A program made the translations under genes and the position numbers. Below, piece after piece: positions 48,806 through 57,593 of a stretch of DNA of 64,000 bases. The notes under the pieces are model-generated. The model made no database searches, was not told the DNA's origin, and saw nothing but the letters and a program-made list of their open reading frames with translations. The first letter of the stretch is position 1, and each line of letters starts with the position of its first letter. The stretch is from Kitasatospora sp. NBC_00374 (GTDB taxonomy: Bacteria; Actinomycetota; Actinomycetes; Streptomycetales; Streptomycetaceae): NCBI RefSeq assembly GCF_041434935.1, contig NZ_CP107964.1, positions 1,984,001 through 2,048,000 on the forward strand, in the 5' to 3' direction.

Positions 48806-49867
48806 TCAGGCGGTACCGAGGCGCAGCACGGTGGTGGAACGGAACTCCTCGCCGGGCCGCAGCTCGGTCGAGGGGTAGGACGGCTGGTGCGGGGAGTCCG
48901 GGTGGTGCTGGGTCTCCAGGGCGATGCCCGCGTACCGGCGGTAGGGGGTGCCGCCGGCGCCGGTGACCGCGCCCTCGAAGTGGTTGGCCGTGTAGATCTG
49001 GATGCCGGGCTCGGTGGTGAGCACCTCGAGGGTGCGGCCGCTGCCTGGGTCCTCCAGCAGCGCGGCCCGGGCCGGGGTGCCGTCGGCGGGGCGCTCGCGC
49101 AGCACCCAGTTGTGGTCGTAGCCGCGCGAGCCGCGCAGCTGCGGGTGGTCGTCGTCGATCCCCTTGCCGACCGGGCGTGCGGCGGTGAAGTCGAACGGGG
49201 TGCCGGCCACCGGCTCGTACGGGCCGAAGGGGATCTGCCGGTCGTCGACCGGGGTGTAGGAGTCGGCGTCCAGGGTCAGCAGGTGGCCGAGGATGTCGCC
49301 GCTGCCCTCGCCGGCGAGGTTGACGTAGGCGTGGTTGGTCAGGTTGACCACGGTGGGGCGGGTGGTGACGGCGTGGTACCCGATGGTCAGCCGGTCCGCG
49401 GTGAGGGTGTAGGAGACGGTGACGTCCAGGCTGCCGGGGAAGCCCTGGTCGCCGCCGGGGCTGTGCAGGTGCAGGCGGACACCGTCGGGGATCTGTTCGG
49501 CCTCCCACATCCGGTTGGCGAAGCCGTCCGGGCCGCCGTGCAGGGTGACGCCGTGGCCGGTCGGGAGCAGCGGGTGCTCCACGCCGTCGAGGGTGATCCG
49601 GCTGCCGGCGATCCGGTTGGCGTACCGGCCGACGGTGGCGCCGAAGTGCCGCGCGGGGCCGAGCACGGCGTCCAGCTCGTCGGTGCTGAGCAGGATCTGG
49701 GCCGGGGTGCCGGAGCGGTCGGGGGCGGTGAGGGTGTGCAGGGTGGCGCCGAGGTTGAGCACGCTCGCCTGCAGTGGGCCGCAGCTCAGGGTCCAACGCT
49801 CGATGGCCGCGCCCGCCCCGCTGGGTTCGAAGGGCTCGTGTCGTACCTCGGTGGCCTGCGCCGCCAT
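48806..49867 (-). CDS. galM: Aldose 1-epimerase
   Basis: 353 residues from ATG at 49867 with GAGGAG upstream. GalM motifs: GRYANRIAGSRITLDG, HGGPDGFANRMWE, the catalytic His in NLTNHAYVNLAGEG (near 176), YDHNWVL, and general-base Glu in GIALETQHHPDSPHQPSYPSTEL. It interconverts alpha and beta anomers of aldohexoses in the cytoplasm. The nearby maltose operon makes a sugar-use context likely. Confidence 0.93.
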   Translation of the reverse strand: MAAQATEVRHEPFEPSGAGAAIERWTLSCGPLQASVLNLGATLHTLTAPDRSGTPAQILLSTDELDAVLGPARHFGATVGRYANRIAGSRITLDGVEHPLLPTGHGVTLHGGPDGFANRMWEAEQIPDGVRLHLHSPGGDQGFPGSLDVTVSYTLTADRLTIGYHAVTTRPTVVNLTNHAYVNLAGEGSGDILGHLLTLDADSYTPVDDRQIPFGPYEPVAGTPFDFTAARPVGKGIDDDHPQLRGSRGYDHNWVLRERPADGTPARAALLEDPGSGRTLEVLTTEPGIQIYTANHFEGAVTGAGGTPYRRYAGIALETQHHPDSPHQPSYPSTELRPGEEFRSTTVLRLGTA

Positions 49868-49977
49868 GACCTGCTCCTCACCGGTCACCGGGCCGAGCGG
49901 CTGCGGCGACCACGCCTGGGTCCTGTCCGCAGCCTAGGCCGTGCGTGACCGTTCGTGGCGGATCAGCGCGCGAGGCC

Positions 49978-50011
49978 GGTCCGGCCGGAGCGGTGCGGCT
50001 CCGGCCGGACC
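49978..50011. terminator. Terminator downstream of the LuxR-type regulator gene
   Basis: A perfect 14-bp stem (49978-49991 with 49998-50011), loop GGTGCG, 16 bp past the regulator stop on the minus strand. Confidence 0.8.
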
Positions 50012-50026
50012 GCCCCGGCCGCGGGA

Positions 50027-52948
50027 TCAGTCGCTCTCGCCCGGCTCCTGGTCGGGCAGGCCGAGGGCGGCCGCCAGGCCGTCGGGGCCGGCCCCGGCCT
50101 TGCGGTGGACGGCGGCGAGGCGGCGGTGCACCAGGCTGAGCTGGATGTTCAGCTGCTCGGCGATGCGCTGCGGCGGCACGCCCTGGACGGCGAGCTGGGC
50201 GACGTCCCACTCGGGCTGGCTGAGCGCGTCCTTGCTGAGGGTGCGCAGCCGGTTGGGCCGCAGGCCGGAGACGGCGAGTTCGGTACGGGCCTTGGCGACC
50301 AGCCCGTCGGCGCCGCAGTGCTGGGCGAGTTCCATGCCCTGGTAGAGGTACTCGCCGGCGGCGGTCAGCCGGCCGACCCGGCGCAGGGCCGCGCCGAGGT
50401 CGACCAGGGCGTGCGCGTGGTCGTAGCCGGCCGGGGACTGACCGAGCTGGGCGACAGCCTCCTCCAGCAGTTCGACGGCGCGCCGGCCCTCGCTGATCAT
50501 CGCGTTCAGTCGCAGGGCGGCGCCGATCGCCGACGCGGAGCCGAAGCTCCGGGCCCGGTCGACCGCGGCCTCGGCGTACTTGCGGGCCGCGTCCGGGTCG
50601 GTGGGGGCGAGTGCCACGGCGAGGTGGCCGGCCCACGGGGCCCAGACGGTGTTGTGCCAGCCGCGCTCGTCCAGCCTGGCGCCGACCTCGGTGAAGGCCT
50701 CGGCGGCGCCCGCGGTGTCGCCCCGGGCGAGCAGCAGCTTGCCGTACAGGGTGGGTGCGTCGGGCAGCACCATGGCGGTGGGGTGGTACGGCGGCCGGAA
50801 GTGGTAGCGCTGGGCGAGTTCCCAGGCCTCGGTGGTGCGGCCGCGGGCGAGCAGGGTGTCGGCGAGGACGCCGACGATGTCCCACTGCAGCGGGAGGCCG
50901 GGGGCGATCCGTTCGGAGATCTTCAGGCCCCGGCGCAGGAAGTCCTCCGCCTCCGGCAGGAAGCCGCGGCGGAACCTGACCAGGCCCATCAGGAAGTAGG
51001 CGAAGCCGCGGTGGGCGCCGCTCCATCCCGCGATCTCGAACTCCAGGACGGCGTCGGAGAACAGCTTCTCCGCGCGGGCGAGTTCGTCGGTGTAGGTGAG
51101 GGTGAGGCCGATCAGGGCGGGGAGTTCGAAGCCCCAGGTGGTGTTGGTCCAGCCGAGTTCGACGGGCAGGCGGCCGTTGTCGAGGGCCTCGTCGGCGAGG
51201 GCGACGGCCTCCGCGGCGGGCTTTCCGCGCAGGGTGTAGTCCCAGGCGCGCATGGCGAGGACGGCGCGCTCGGCGGCGGTGTCGCGCTCGCCGAGGGTCA
51301 GCGAGAGCTCCTTCAGCCGGCGGGAGCGGTCCGGCCCGTCCTCCTCGTCGCGCTGGAACGCGGCCCACATGAAGTGGGCGGCCTGCAGCCTGAGCCGGCC
51401 GGGCCCGGGCGGGGTGCGCAGGGCCTCGTCGTGGCAGGTCTGCGCGGCGCGGACCAGTTCGCCGGAGTGCGCCAGCACCTCGGAGAGACGGAAGGTGGCG
51501 TCGACCCGCAGCTCCGGGCCCAGGCCGTCCTCCACCTCCAGGGCGAGTTCCAGCTGGTTGACGGTGGAGGCCGGGTCGGTGAGCAGGGCGGAGCAGCCGA
51601 GCTCGTAGATCACCTCGGCGCGGTCGGCCTCGTCCGGCGGTTCGCTGAGGGCGCGTTCGAGACAGCGCTGGGCGGCCTCGGGGGCGCCGATGGCGAGGTG
51701 TTCGGCGGCGGCCTTGCGCAGCTTGCGGACGATCGTGAAGTCGCCCTCGGGGATGGTCTCCAGCAGGTGCCGGGAGGCGGCGAGCAGGGTGCCGCCGGAG
51801 TTCTCGATGGCGGCCGCGGCGATCCCGTGCATGGCCGTCTTGGTGCCCGGCGGCATGGTCAGGTAGATGGCGGTGCCGATCAGCGGGTGGACGAACTCCA
51901 GCCGTCCGTTCGGGCTGCTGGTGAGCACGCGGTGCTTGCGCAGCCGCCGCAGCGACTCGTCGGCCTGGTCCGGGCCCTGGGCGGAGATGGTGGCGGCCAG
52001 CTGCTGCTTGATGTCGGTGCCGAGCAGGGCGGCGGCCCAGGCGAACCGCAGGGTGTTCGGCCCGAGCTTCTCCAGCCAGTACTGCAGGGTCTGTCCACGG
52101 GCCGCGGCGGCCAGGTCGCGCAGCCGCGGGGCGTTCTCCTCGACCGGGTCGAGCCCCTGGTCGCGGACTTCGCGGAGCAGGATGTGGATGTCGTACGGGG
52201 TGCCCGCGGTGATCGCCCAGACCTGGCGGGCGAACGCGTCGTCGGCCTCGTCGCCGAACATGGCGCGTACCAGGTGCGTGACCGACCCGGGGTTGAGCGG
52301 GTTGAGCTCGTGTCGGCGGGCGGCGATTCCCTCGATCTGCTGGACCAGGCCGCGGGCCTCCTCCTCGAACTCGTCGCGGTAGCCGAGGACCAGCAGGACG
52401 GGGAGTTCCCGGGAGCGGACGGCGAAGGAGGCCAGCCAGGTGAGCGACTCCAGGTCGGCCCAGTGCAGGTCGTCGATGACCATGACCAGCGGCGCCCGGC
52501 GCGGGGCGAGCTGGGTGAGGACGAAGTCCAGGCCGTCCCGGACACCCTGCGGGTCGAGGGGCTCCAGCTCGCCGGAGGGCGGGAAGAGGCCGATCGCGGG
52601 GCCGACGATGCCGTACCAGTTGCCGAACACCTCCCGGCTCTCGGCCTCGGTCAGCCCGCCGAGCACCGGCAGAAGCAGCTGGCGCAGCACCCGGAAGGGC
52701 TCGTTGCGCTGGCGTTCGCCACCGCGGGCGAACAGCACGGTGCAGCCGGGCTGGAGTTTGGCCAGTCGGCGGACCTGGTGCAGCACGGAGGTCTTGCCCA
52801 TGCCGGCCGGGCCGGAGTACAGCAGCAGCTCACCGATCTCGGTGCCGCCGTTGGCGAAGGCCCGGCAGAGCCGGGCGACCGCCTGCTCGGCGGTCTGGAG
52901 TTCGGACTCGCGCTCGTGGAGAGCTTCCTCGGCCCCGGGGCCGTGCTC
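50027..52948 (-). CDS. Large ATP-binding LuxR-type (LAL) transcriptional regulator, start codon disrupted
   Basis: About 974 codons are open. AAA domain: Walker A GPAGMGKTSVLHQ with MGKT at 52801-52790, Walker B PLVMVIDDLHWAD. A long helical/TPR middle follows, and a C-terminal LuxR HTH ends the protein (SQPEWDVAQLAVQGVPPQRIAEQLNIQLSLVHRRLAAVHRKAGAG). The frame is open to 52948 but contains no ATG, GTG or TTG before Walker A. An in-frame TAG (52951-52949) precedes it, and the 25 codons before that, starting ATG at 53026, read as a natural N-terminus. So the gene carries a nonsense codon, a readthrough site or a non-standard start. Confidence 0.8.
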   Translation of the reverse strand, partial: EHGPGAEEALHERESELQTAEQAVARLCRAFANGGTEIGELLLYSGPAGMGKTSVLHQVRRLAKLQPGCTVLFARGGERQRNEPFRVLRQLLLPVLGGLTEAESREVFGNWYGIVGPAIGLFPPSGELEPLDPQGVRDGLDFVLTQLAPRRAPLVMVIDDLHWADLESLTWLASFAVRSRELPVLLVLGYRDEFEEEARGLVQQIEGIAARRHELNPLNPGSVTHLVRAMFGDEADDAFARQVWAITAGTPYDIHILLREVRDQGLDPVEENAPRLRDLAAAARGQTLQYWLEKLGPNTLRFAWAAALLGTDIKQQLAATISAQGPDQADESLRRLRKHRVLTSSPNGRLEFVHPLIGTAIYLTMPPGTKTAMHGIAAAAIENSGGTLLAASRHLLETIPEGDFTIVRKLRKAAAEHLAIGAPEAAQRCLERALSEPPDEADRAEVIYELGCSALLTDPASTVNQLELALEVEDGLGPELRVDATFRLSEVLAHSGELVRAAQTCHDEALRTPPGPGRLRLQAAHFMWAAFQRDEEDGPDRSRRLKELSLTLGERDTAAERAVLAMRAWDYTLRGKPAAEAVALADEALDNGRLPVELGWTNTTWGFELPALIGLTLTYTDELARAEKLFSDAVLEFEIAGWSGAHRGFAYFLMGLVRFRRGFLPEAEDFLRRGLKISERIAPGLPLQWDIVGVLADTLLARGRTTEAWELAQRYHFRPPYHPTAMVLPDAPTLYGKLLLARGDTAGAAEAFTEVGARLDERGWHNTVWAPWAGHLAVALAPTDPDAARKYAEAAVDRARSFGSASAIGAALRLNAMISEGRRAVELLEEAVAQLGQSPAGYDHAHALVDLGAALRRVGRLTAAGEYLYQGMELAQHCGADGLVAKARTELAVSGLRPNRLRTLSKDALSQPEWDVAQLAVQGVPPQRIAEQLNIQLSLVHRRLAAVHRKAGAGPDGLAAALGLPDQEPGESD

Positions 52949-53026
52949 CTAGTCCCCCTGCGCGTGCTGATCTCCGGCCACCGTTGCGCCCTCCGCCTCA
53001 CAGATCCGTGGTTCCGTTCTCGACAT

Positions 53027-53246
53027 TAGCGCTGCGCGCGCCCCGGTGGGCGGCATTCGCGCAGGCCGGAGCCACGGACAGGGTTGAGCGTGGGCGTCAG
53101 GGGCAAATGCCCTGGTACCTCTGACATCTGATGATGTGATCAGATAATCTTCGGCCCGCACAGCTGGAGATGATCTTAGCGTTTGCGGGCCACCCCGAGG
53201 CCGCGCAGTCCGTACAGCACAGACCCTCAGCAGCGCCGGGAGAACG
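53027..53246. other. Divergent intergenic region of LAL regulator and terpene synthase
   Basis: 220 bp. It contains TGATGTGATCAGATAATCT (53128-53146), AT-rich for this genome and with a dyad around TGATCA, a likely regulatory site. No coding sequence I can support. Confidence 0.4.
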
Positions 53247-54197
53247 ATGTCCGACTGCACCTCACTAGAGCTTCCCTTCCCCCACAGGCGGAGCCCCCAC
53301 CAGGCCAGGGCGGCAGCCCACCACCGGCTCTGGCTGGAACGCCACAGCCGGCTCGCGGCCTGTACCGGTGAGCTGACCTACGAGCACTGGGACGTGGCCG
53401 AGCTCGCTTCGATCTGCTACCCCGAATGCGGAGCGGAGGAACTCGGTCTGGCCACCGATCTGCTCGGTTTCTATTTCCTGTTCGACGACCAGTTCGACAC
53501 CGAACTCGGCCAGCACCCTTCCGAAGTGGCCAGGATCTGCGATCGGCTCACCGCCGTCCTGCACGGCGGCCGACCGTCCCCCGGGTCCGCCGCCGAGCTG
53601 GCCTTCGCGGACATCTGGAGACGCAGCCGGCAGGCGATGCCGGCCCGCTGGCTGGCCCGCGCCTCCTACAACTGGGAGTGGTACTTCGCCAGCCACCCGG
53701 CCGAGTCGGCCGGCCGCGCCTTCGCCGAACTCCCGGACCGGGACGGCTACATGGTCCTGAGGCGGGGGACGGCCGCGATGGAGACCCTGTTCGACATGAT
53801 CGAGCGGCTCGGCCGCTTCGAGATCCCCCAGACCGTGTTCCACCACCCGGTCCTGCGTCAACTCCGGCAGCTGGCGGCCGACATACCCTCGCTCAGCAAC
53901 GACGTCCGCTCCTATCCCCTGGAGGCGCCCCGCGGCGACGTCTACAACCTGGTGATGATCGTCCAGCAGGAGCGCAGCTGCTCCGCCGAGGAGGCCTGCG
54001 CCGTGGTCCTCGGCGAGGCCCAGCTGATGATCGACCGCTTCGCCGAGCTCCGCCTGCAACTTCCGACCGCCTACCACCAGTTGGAGCTCGACCACGAGCA
54101 GCGGGGAGCCGCCCAGCGGTACGCCGACGGGATGGCGGCCTGGCTGGCCGGGTACCTGCGATGGGAGGGGCGCACCGGGCGCTACCGGGTCTCGTAA
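53247..54197 (+). CDS. Class I terpene synthase (sesquiterpene cyclase family)
   Basis: 316 residues. Metal-binding motif DDQFD (aa ~81-85, in [12 protein letters not shown]), NSE triad NDVRSYPLE near 220-228, and the C-terminal Arg-Tyr pair (GRYRVS). The length and motif layout match bacterial sesquiterpene cyclases that ionise farnesyl diphosphate with three Mg2+; product unknown. GGGAGAACG precedes the ATG. No P450, prenyltransferase or methyltransferase is beside it. The LAL regulator is divergent. Confidence 0.92.
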   Translation: MSDCTSLELPFPHRRSPHQARAAAHHRLWLERHSRLAACTGELTYEHWDVAELASICYPECGAEELGLATDLLGFYFLFDDQFDTELGQHPSEVARICDRLTAVLHGGRPSPGSAAELAFADIWRRSRQAMPARWLARASYNWEWYFASHPAESAGRAFAELPDRDGYMVLRRGTAAMETLFDMIERLGRFEIPQTVFHHPVLRQLRQLAADIPSLSNDVRSYPLEAPRGDVYNLVMIVQQERSCSAEEACAVVLGEAQLMIDRFAELRLQLPTAYHQLELDHEQRGAAQRYADGMAAWLAGYLRWEGRTGRYRVS

Positions 54198-54248
54198 CCG
54201 GCCCGGTACGCACCGTAGCGACGCCGCACACCGGGCGGTTAGGGTGCG

Positions 54249-54276
54249 GACCGGAGGGGCCAGGCCCCCTCCGGTC
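54249..54276. terminator. Terminator after the terpene synthase gene
   Basis: An 11-bp stem (GACCGGAGGGG with CCCCTCCGGTC), short loop, 51 bp past the stop. Confidence 0.65.
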
Positions 54277-54370
54277 GTCTTCCAGCACCCACCCGCCCGG
54301 GCCGTCACGCGCGGCCCGGCGCGCCGCCACCCCCGGGCCGGCGGCGCCCCGTCGTTGCGAGGAGAACACC

Positions 54371-55894
54371 TTGACGGTCTACCAGCCCCCCGGCCGACCC
54401 GGCGCCGTGGTCGAGTTCCGCGGCCGGTACGAACACTGGATCGACGGCGAGTGGCGGGCCCCCGCCCGCGGCCAGTACTTCGAGAACCCCACCCCGGTGA
54501 CCGGAGAGGTCTTCTGCGAGGTGGCCCGGGGCACCGCCGAGGACATCGAGGCCGCCCTGGACGCCGCCCACGCGGCCGCCCCCGCCTGGGGCCGCACCTC
54601 CCCCGCCGAGCGAGCCCAGGTCCTGCTGCGGCTCGCCGACCGGATGGAGCAGAACCTGGAGGCGCTGGCCGTCGCCGAGAGCTGGGACAACGGCAAGCCG
54701 GTCCGCGAGACGCTGGCGGCCGACCTGCCGCTGGCCGTCGACCACCTGCGCTACTTCGCGGGCGCGCTGCGGGCCCAGGAGGGCGCGCTGTCCCAGCTCG
54801 ACGAGGACACCGTCGCCTACCACTTCCACGAGCCGCTGGGCGTGGTCGGCCAGATCATCCCCTGGAACTTCCCGATCCTGATGGCCGTCTGGAAGCTCGC
54901 CCCGGCCCTCGCGGCCGGCAACACGGTGGTGCTGAAGCCGGCCGAGCAGACCCCCGCCTCGATCATGCTGCTGATGGAGCTGACGGCGGACCTGCTGCCG
55001 CCGGGTGTGGTCAACGTGGTCAACGGCTTCGGGGTGGAGGCCGGCAAGCCGCTCGCCTCCAGCCCCCGGATCCGCAAGATCGCTTTCACCGGCGAGACCA
55101 CCACCGGCCGGCTGATCATGCAGTACGCCAGCGCCAACCTGATCCCGGTCTCGCTGGAGCTCGGCGGCAAGAGCCCCAACCTGTTCTTCGCCGACGTCGC
55201 GGCGCGGCGGGACGCCTTCTACGACAAGGCGCTGGAGGGCTTCGCGATGTTCGCCCTCAACCAGGGCGAGGTGTGCACCTGTCCGAGCCGGGCGCTGATC
55301 GAGTCGTCGATCTACGACGGCTTCCTCGGCGACGGGCTGGAGCGGGTCCGGGCGATGCGCCAGGGAAACCCGCTGGACACCGACACGATGGTCGGCGCGC
55401 AGGCGAGCAACGACCAGCTGGAGAAGATCCTCTCCTACGTCGAGATCGGCCAGGCCGAGGGCGCCAAGATCCTGATAGGCGGCGAACGGGTCGAGCTCCC
55501 CGGCGAGTTGGCCGGCGGCTACTACGTGGCACCGACGGTCTTCGAGGGCCACAACCGGATGCGGATCTTCCAGGAGGAGATCTTCGGCCCGGTGGTCGCG
55601 GTGGCTCGCTTCGACGGGTTCGAGGACGGCATCGAGACCGCCAACGACACCCTGTACGGGCTCGGCGCGGGCGTGTGGTCCCGGGACGGCTCCACCGCCT
55701 ACCGGGCCGGGCGGGCGATCCAGGCCGGCCGGGTGTGGACCAACAGCTACCACCTGTACCCGGCGCACGCTGCGTTCGGCGGGTACAAGAACTCGGGCAT
55801 CGGCCGGGAGACCCACAAGATGATGCTGGAGCACTACCAGCAGACCAAGAACCTGCTGGTCAGCTACTCGCCGCAGGCGATGGGCTTCTTCTAG
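54371..55894 (+). CDS. Aldehyde dehydrogenase, ExaC/AldB type
   Basis: 507 residues from TTG (preceded by GAGGAGAA), the usual start of these streptomycete homologs. ALDH motifs: [28 protein letters not shown], general base in [10 protein letters not shown], catalytic Cys in [14 protein letters not shown] (near 300), EEIFGPV. NAD+-dependent oxidation of acetaldehyde or chloroacetaldehyde is the usual reaction. The downstream DUF779 gene starts 1 bp after the stop, the standard partner of ExaC. Confidence 0.93.
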   Translation: MTVYQPPGRPGAVVEFRGRYEHWIDGEWRAPARGQYFENPTPVTGEVFCEVARGTAEDIEAALDAAHAAAPAWGRTSPAERAQVLLRLADRMEQNLEALAVAESWDNGKPVRETLAADLPLAVDHLRYFAGALRAQEGALSQLDEDTVAYHFHEPLGVVGQIIPWNFPILMAVWKLAPALAAGNTVVLKPAEQTPASIMLLMELTADLLPPGVVNVVNGFGVEAGKPLASSPRIRKIAFTGETTTGRLIMQYASANLIPVSLELGGKSPNLFFADVAARRDAFYDKALEGFAMFALNQGEVCTCPSRALIESSIYDGFLGDGLERVRAMRQGNPLDTDTMVGAQASNDQLEKILSYVEIGQAEGAKILIGGERVELPGELAGGYYVAPTVFEGHNRMRIFQEEIFGPVVAVARFDGFEDGIETANDTLYGLGAGVWSRDGSTAYRAGRAIQAGRVWTNSYHLYPAHAAFGGYKNSGIGRETHKMMLEHYQQTKNLLVSYSPQAMGFF

Positions 55895-55895
55895 G

Positions 55896-56279
55896 ATGCC
55901 GCCCGCCGACCGCTCCCAGGTGGCCGTGACCGCGGCCGCGGCCGATCTGCTGCGCGAACTCGGCGCCGAGCACGGTCCGTTGATGTTCCACCAGTCGGGC
56001 GGGTGCTGCGACGGATCGGCGCCGATGTGCTACCCGGCCGGCGAGTTCCTCACCTCCGCCGCCGACCACCTGGTCGGCACGCTCGCGGTGGACGGGCTCG
56101 CGCCGGTCGAGGTCTGGATGGCCCGCGACCAGTACGCGTACTGGTCGCACACCCATCTGACCATCGACGTGGTGCCCGGCCGCGGCAGCGGCTTCTCCCT
56201 GGAGGCGCCCACCGGCCGGCGCTTCCTGGTCCGCTCGCGGCTGCTGACGGACGAGGAGGCGCGCGCCCTCGGGCGGTGA
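55896..56279 (+). CDS. DUF779 domain-containing protein
   Basis: 127 residues. The family signature MFHQSGGCCDGSAPMCYPAGEF has three Cys and a His, followed by WMARDQYAYWSHTHLTIDVVPGRGSGFSLEAPTGRRFLVRSR. It follows the aldehyde dehydrogenase with one base between stop and ATG, so the two are translationally coupled. Its role is unknown; the CC...C cluster suggests metal or thiol chemistry that supports the dehydrogenase. Confidence 0.93.
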   Translation: MPPADRSQVAVTAAAADLLRELGAEHGPLMFHQSGGCCDGSAPMCYPAGEFLTSAADHLVGTLAVDGLAPVEVWMARDQYAYWSHTHLTIDVVPGRGSGFSLEAPTGRRFLVRSRLLTDEEARALGR

Positions 56280-56280
56280 A

Positions 56281-56304
56281 CCCGCCCGGACCAGTCCGGG
56301 CGGG
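56281..56304. terminator. Convergent terminator
   Basis: A perfect 11-bp stem (56281-56291 with 56294-56304) directly after the DUF779 stop and 5 bp from the convergent stop at 56309. Confidence 0.65.
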
Positions 56305-56308
56305 CCGC

Positions 56309-56557
56309 TCAACCCGCGAGAAGAGGTGCCGTGGCGGCACCGACCTCCTCCGGGGTGGGCGGCCCGCCCTCGACCGGGCCGCCCTCGACCGGCCCGGCCG
56401 GCGCGGCGAGCCGGTCCGCCGGGCCACCGCCGGGGCCGGGCCCGGCCCGGTGGACGGCCGCCCGGACGGCGCCGCCGACGATCAGGCCACGGACCAGCGG
56501 GGCTCCTCCCGGACGGCCCAGGCGGACCGGCCGGATCGGACGCAGGGATGGGAACAC
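56309..56557 (-). CDS. Small hypothetical protein downstream of DUF6325
   Basis: 82 residues from GTG (VFPSLRPIRPVRLGRPGGAPLVRGLIVGGAVRAAVHR), GAGGA upstream and 7 bp after the DUF6325 stop. A basic N-terminus with a short hydrophobic stretch (LVRGLIVGGAVRAAV) and a Pro/Gly-rich tail. Streptomycete homologs in this position often end in a SHOCT domain; here the tail is too short to hold one. Confidence 0.6.
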   Translation of the reverse strand: MFPSLRPIRPVRLGRPGGAPLVRGLIVGGAVRAAVHRAGPGPGGGPADRLAAPAGPVEGGPVEGGPPTPEEVGAATAPLLAG

Positions 56558-56564
56558 GCTGTCC

Positions 56565-56993
56565 TCACTTCTCCGCCGCCACACGCGCCTCGGCGGCGCG
56601 GACGGCTTCCTCGATGTTCTCGGGCGGGATGCGCACACCCGAGGCGATCCGCCCGCCCACGGCGCGCAGCGCCTCGGCGGCGGCCTGCGCCCAGACGTGC
56701 TCGATCAGGACCAGCAGCGCGACCGAGCCCGGCTCCAGCAGTTCGGCGGCCTCCTGGGCGTCCTCGGGGCCGATCAGCGGCAGCTCGCCGCCGGCGTTCG
56801 CGGCCACCGCCTTGAGGTGCTCGAAGTCGGCGAGCTCGCCGTAGGTGGCCTCGCCGTCGGCGTGCCGGGTGACGACCAGGGAGTCGATCACCCTGATGTC
56901 CCCGGCGATGCGCAGGGCCGCGAGCGCGGCGGCGGTCTCGGCCGTGATGGTCGCCTGCGGGAACGTCAGGACGAGCAGTTCGGCCGGCCCCAT
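56565..56993 (-). CDS. DUF6325 family protein
   Basis: 142 residues starting MGPAELLVLTFPQATITAETAAALAAL; GGAGG precedes the ATG. Conserved blocks GDIRVIDSLVVTRHADGE, GPEDAQEAAELLEPGSVALLVLIEHVWAQ and GGRIASGVRIPPE match a family (earlier grouped with DUF1269) of unknown role. Soluble, no membrane segment except one short hydrophobic strand. First gene of a two-gene unit. Confidence 0.85.
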   Translation of the reverse strand: MGPAELLVLTFPQATITAETAAALAALRIAGDIRVIDSLVVTRHADGEATYGELADFEHLKAVAANAGGELPLIGPEDAQEAAELLEPGSVALLVLIEHVWAQAAAEALRAVGGRIASGVRIPPENIEEAVRAAEARVAAEK

Positions 56994-57197
56994 CCGGTCC
57001 TCCCTTCCTCGGGCTGATCCCCCTCAGCGGATCCAAGCACACGGCTCGCCCGGTCGGCCCTGCCGACCCGCCGGGCCGACCCCCGCCGGGGGCCTACCGG
57101 GCGACTGCGAACGGCCCAGGCGGCGCGCGGCCGCGGCCCGCCCGTGATCTCTGGAGAACAGCGGCCGAGTGCGCCGCGGAACAGGAGCCGCAGACTC

Positions 57198-57521
57198 ATG
57201 ACCATCCCCGTCGACAAGCTGTCCCAGCCCGCCGTCCGCAGCCTGGTCGCCGCGATCAACGCCGGCGACCGGGAGGCCTTCATCGCCGCACTCACCCCGG
57301 ACGCCACCATGTCGGACGACGGCTCGGACCGGGACCTCGCCGACTGGATCGACCGGGAGGTGTTCTCCTCCCGGGGCCACATGGACGTCCAGACCGAGAA
57401 GGCCGGCGGGCTCGCGCTGGTCGCGAACTTCCGCAACGACGCCTGGGGCGAGATGCGCACCGCCTGGCGCTTCACCGTCGAGGGCGGGAAGATCAGCCGC
57501 TTCGACACCGGTCAGGCCTGA
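57198..57521 (+). CDS. SnoaL-like nuclear transport factor 2 fold protein
   Basis: 107 residues starting MTIPVDKLSQPAVRSLVAAINAGDREAFIAALTPDATMSDDG-type sequence, with GGAG upstream of the ATG. The cone-shaped alpha+beta fold is shown by the first helices and by WRFTVEGGKISRFDTGQA at the end. It lacks the acid/base pair of true polyketide cyclases, so it may be a binding or stress protein. Monocistronic. Confidence 0.8.
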   Translation: MTIPVDKLSQPAVRSLVAAINAGDREAFIAALTPDATMSDDGSDRDLADWIDREVFSSRGHMDVQTEKAGGLALVANFRNDAWGEMRTAWRFTVEGGKISRFDTGQA

Positions 57522-57593
57522 GCCGGCTCGGAACCTTCGTCCGAGCCCGGCGGTTCCCCTCCCGAAGCATGATCGACACCCGAGGAGACCGCC

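Noticed and set aside
49955..53029. A 1024-codon open frame on the plus strand opposite the LAL regulator
   Set aside because: It is antisense to a gene with clear domains and has shadow composition (Gly/Ala/Val/Asp) without motifs.
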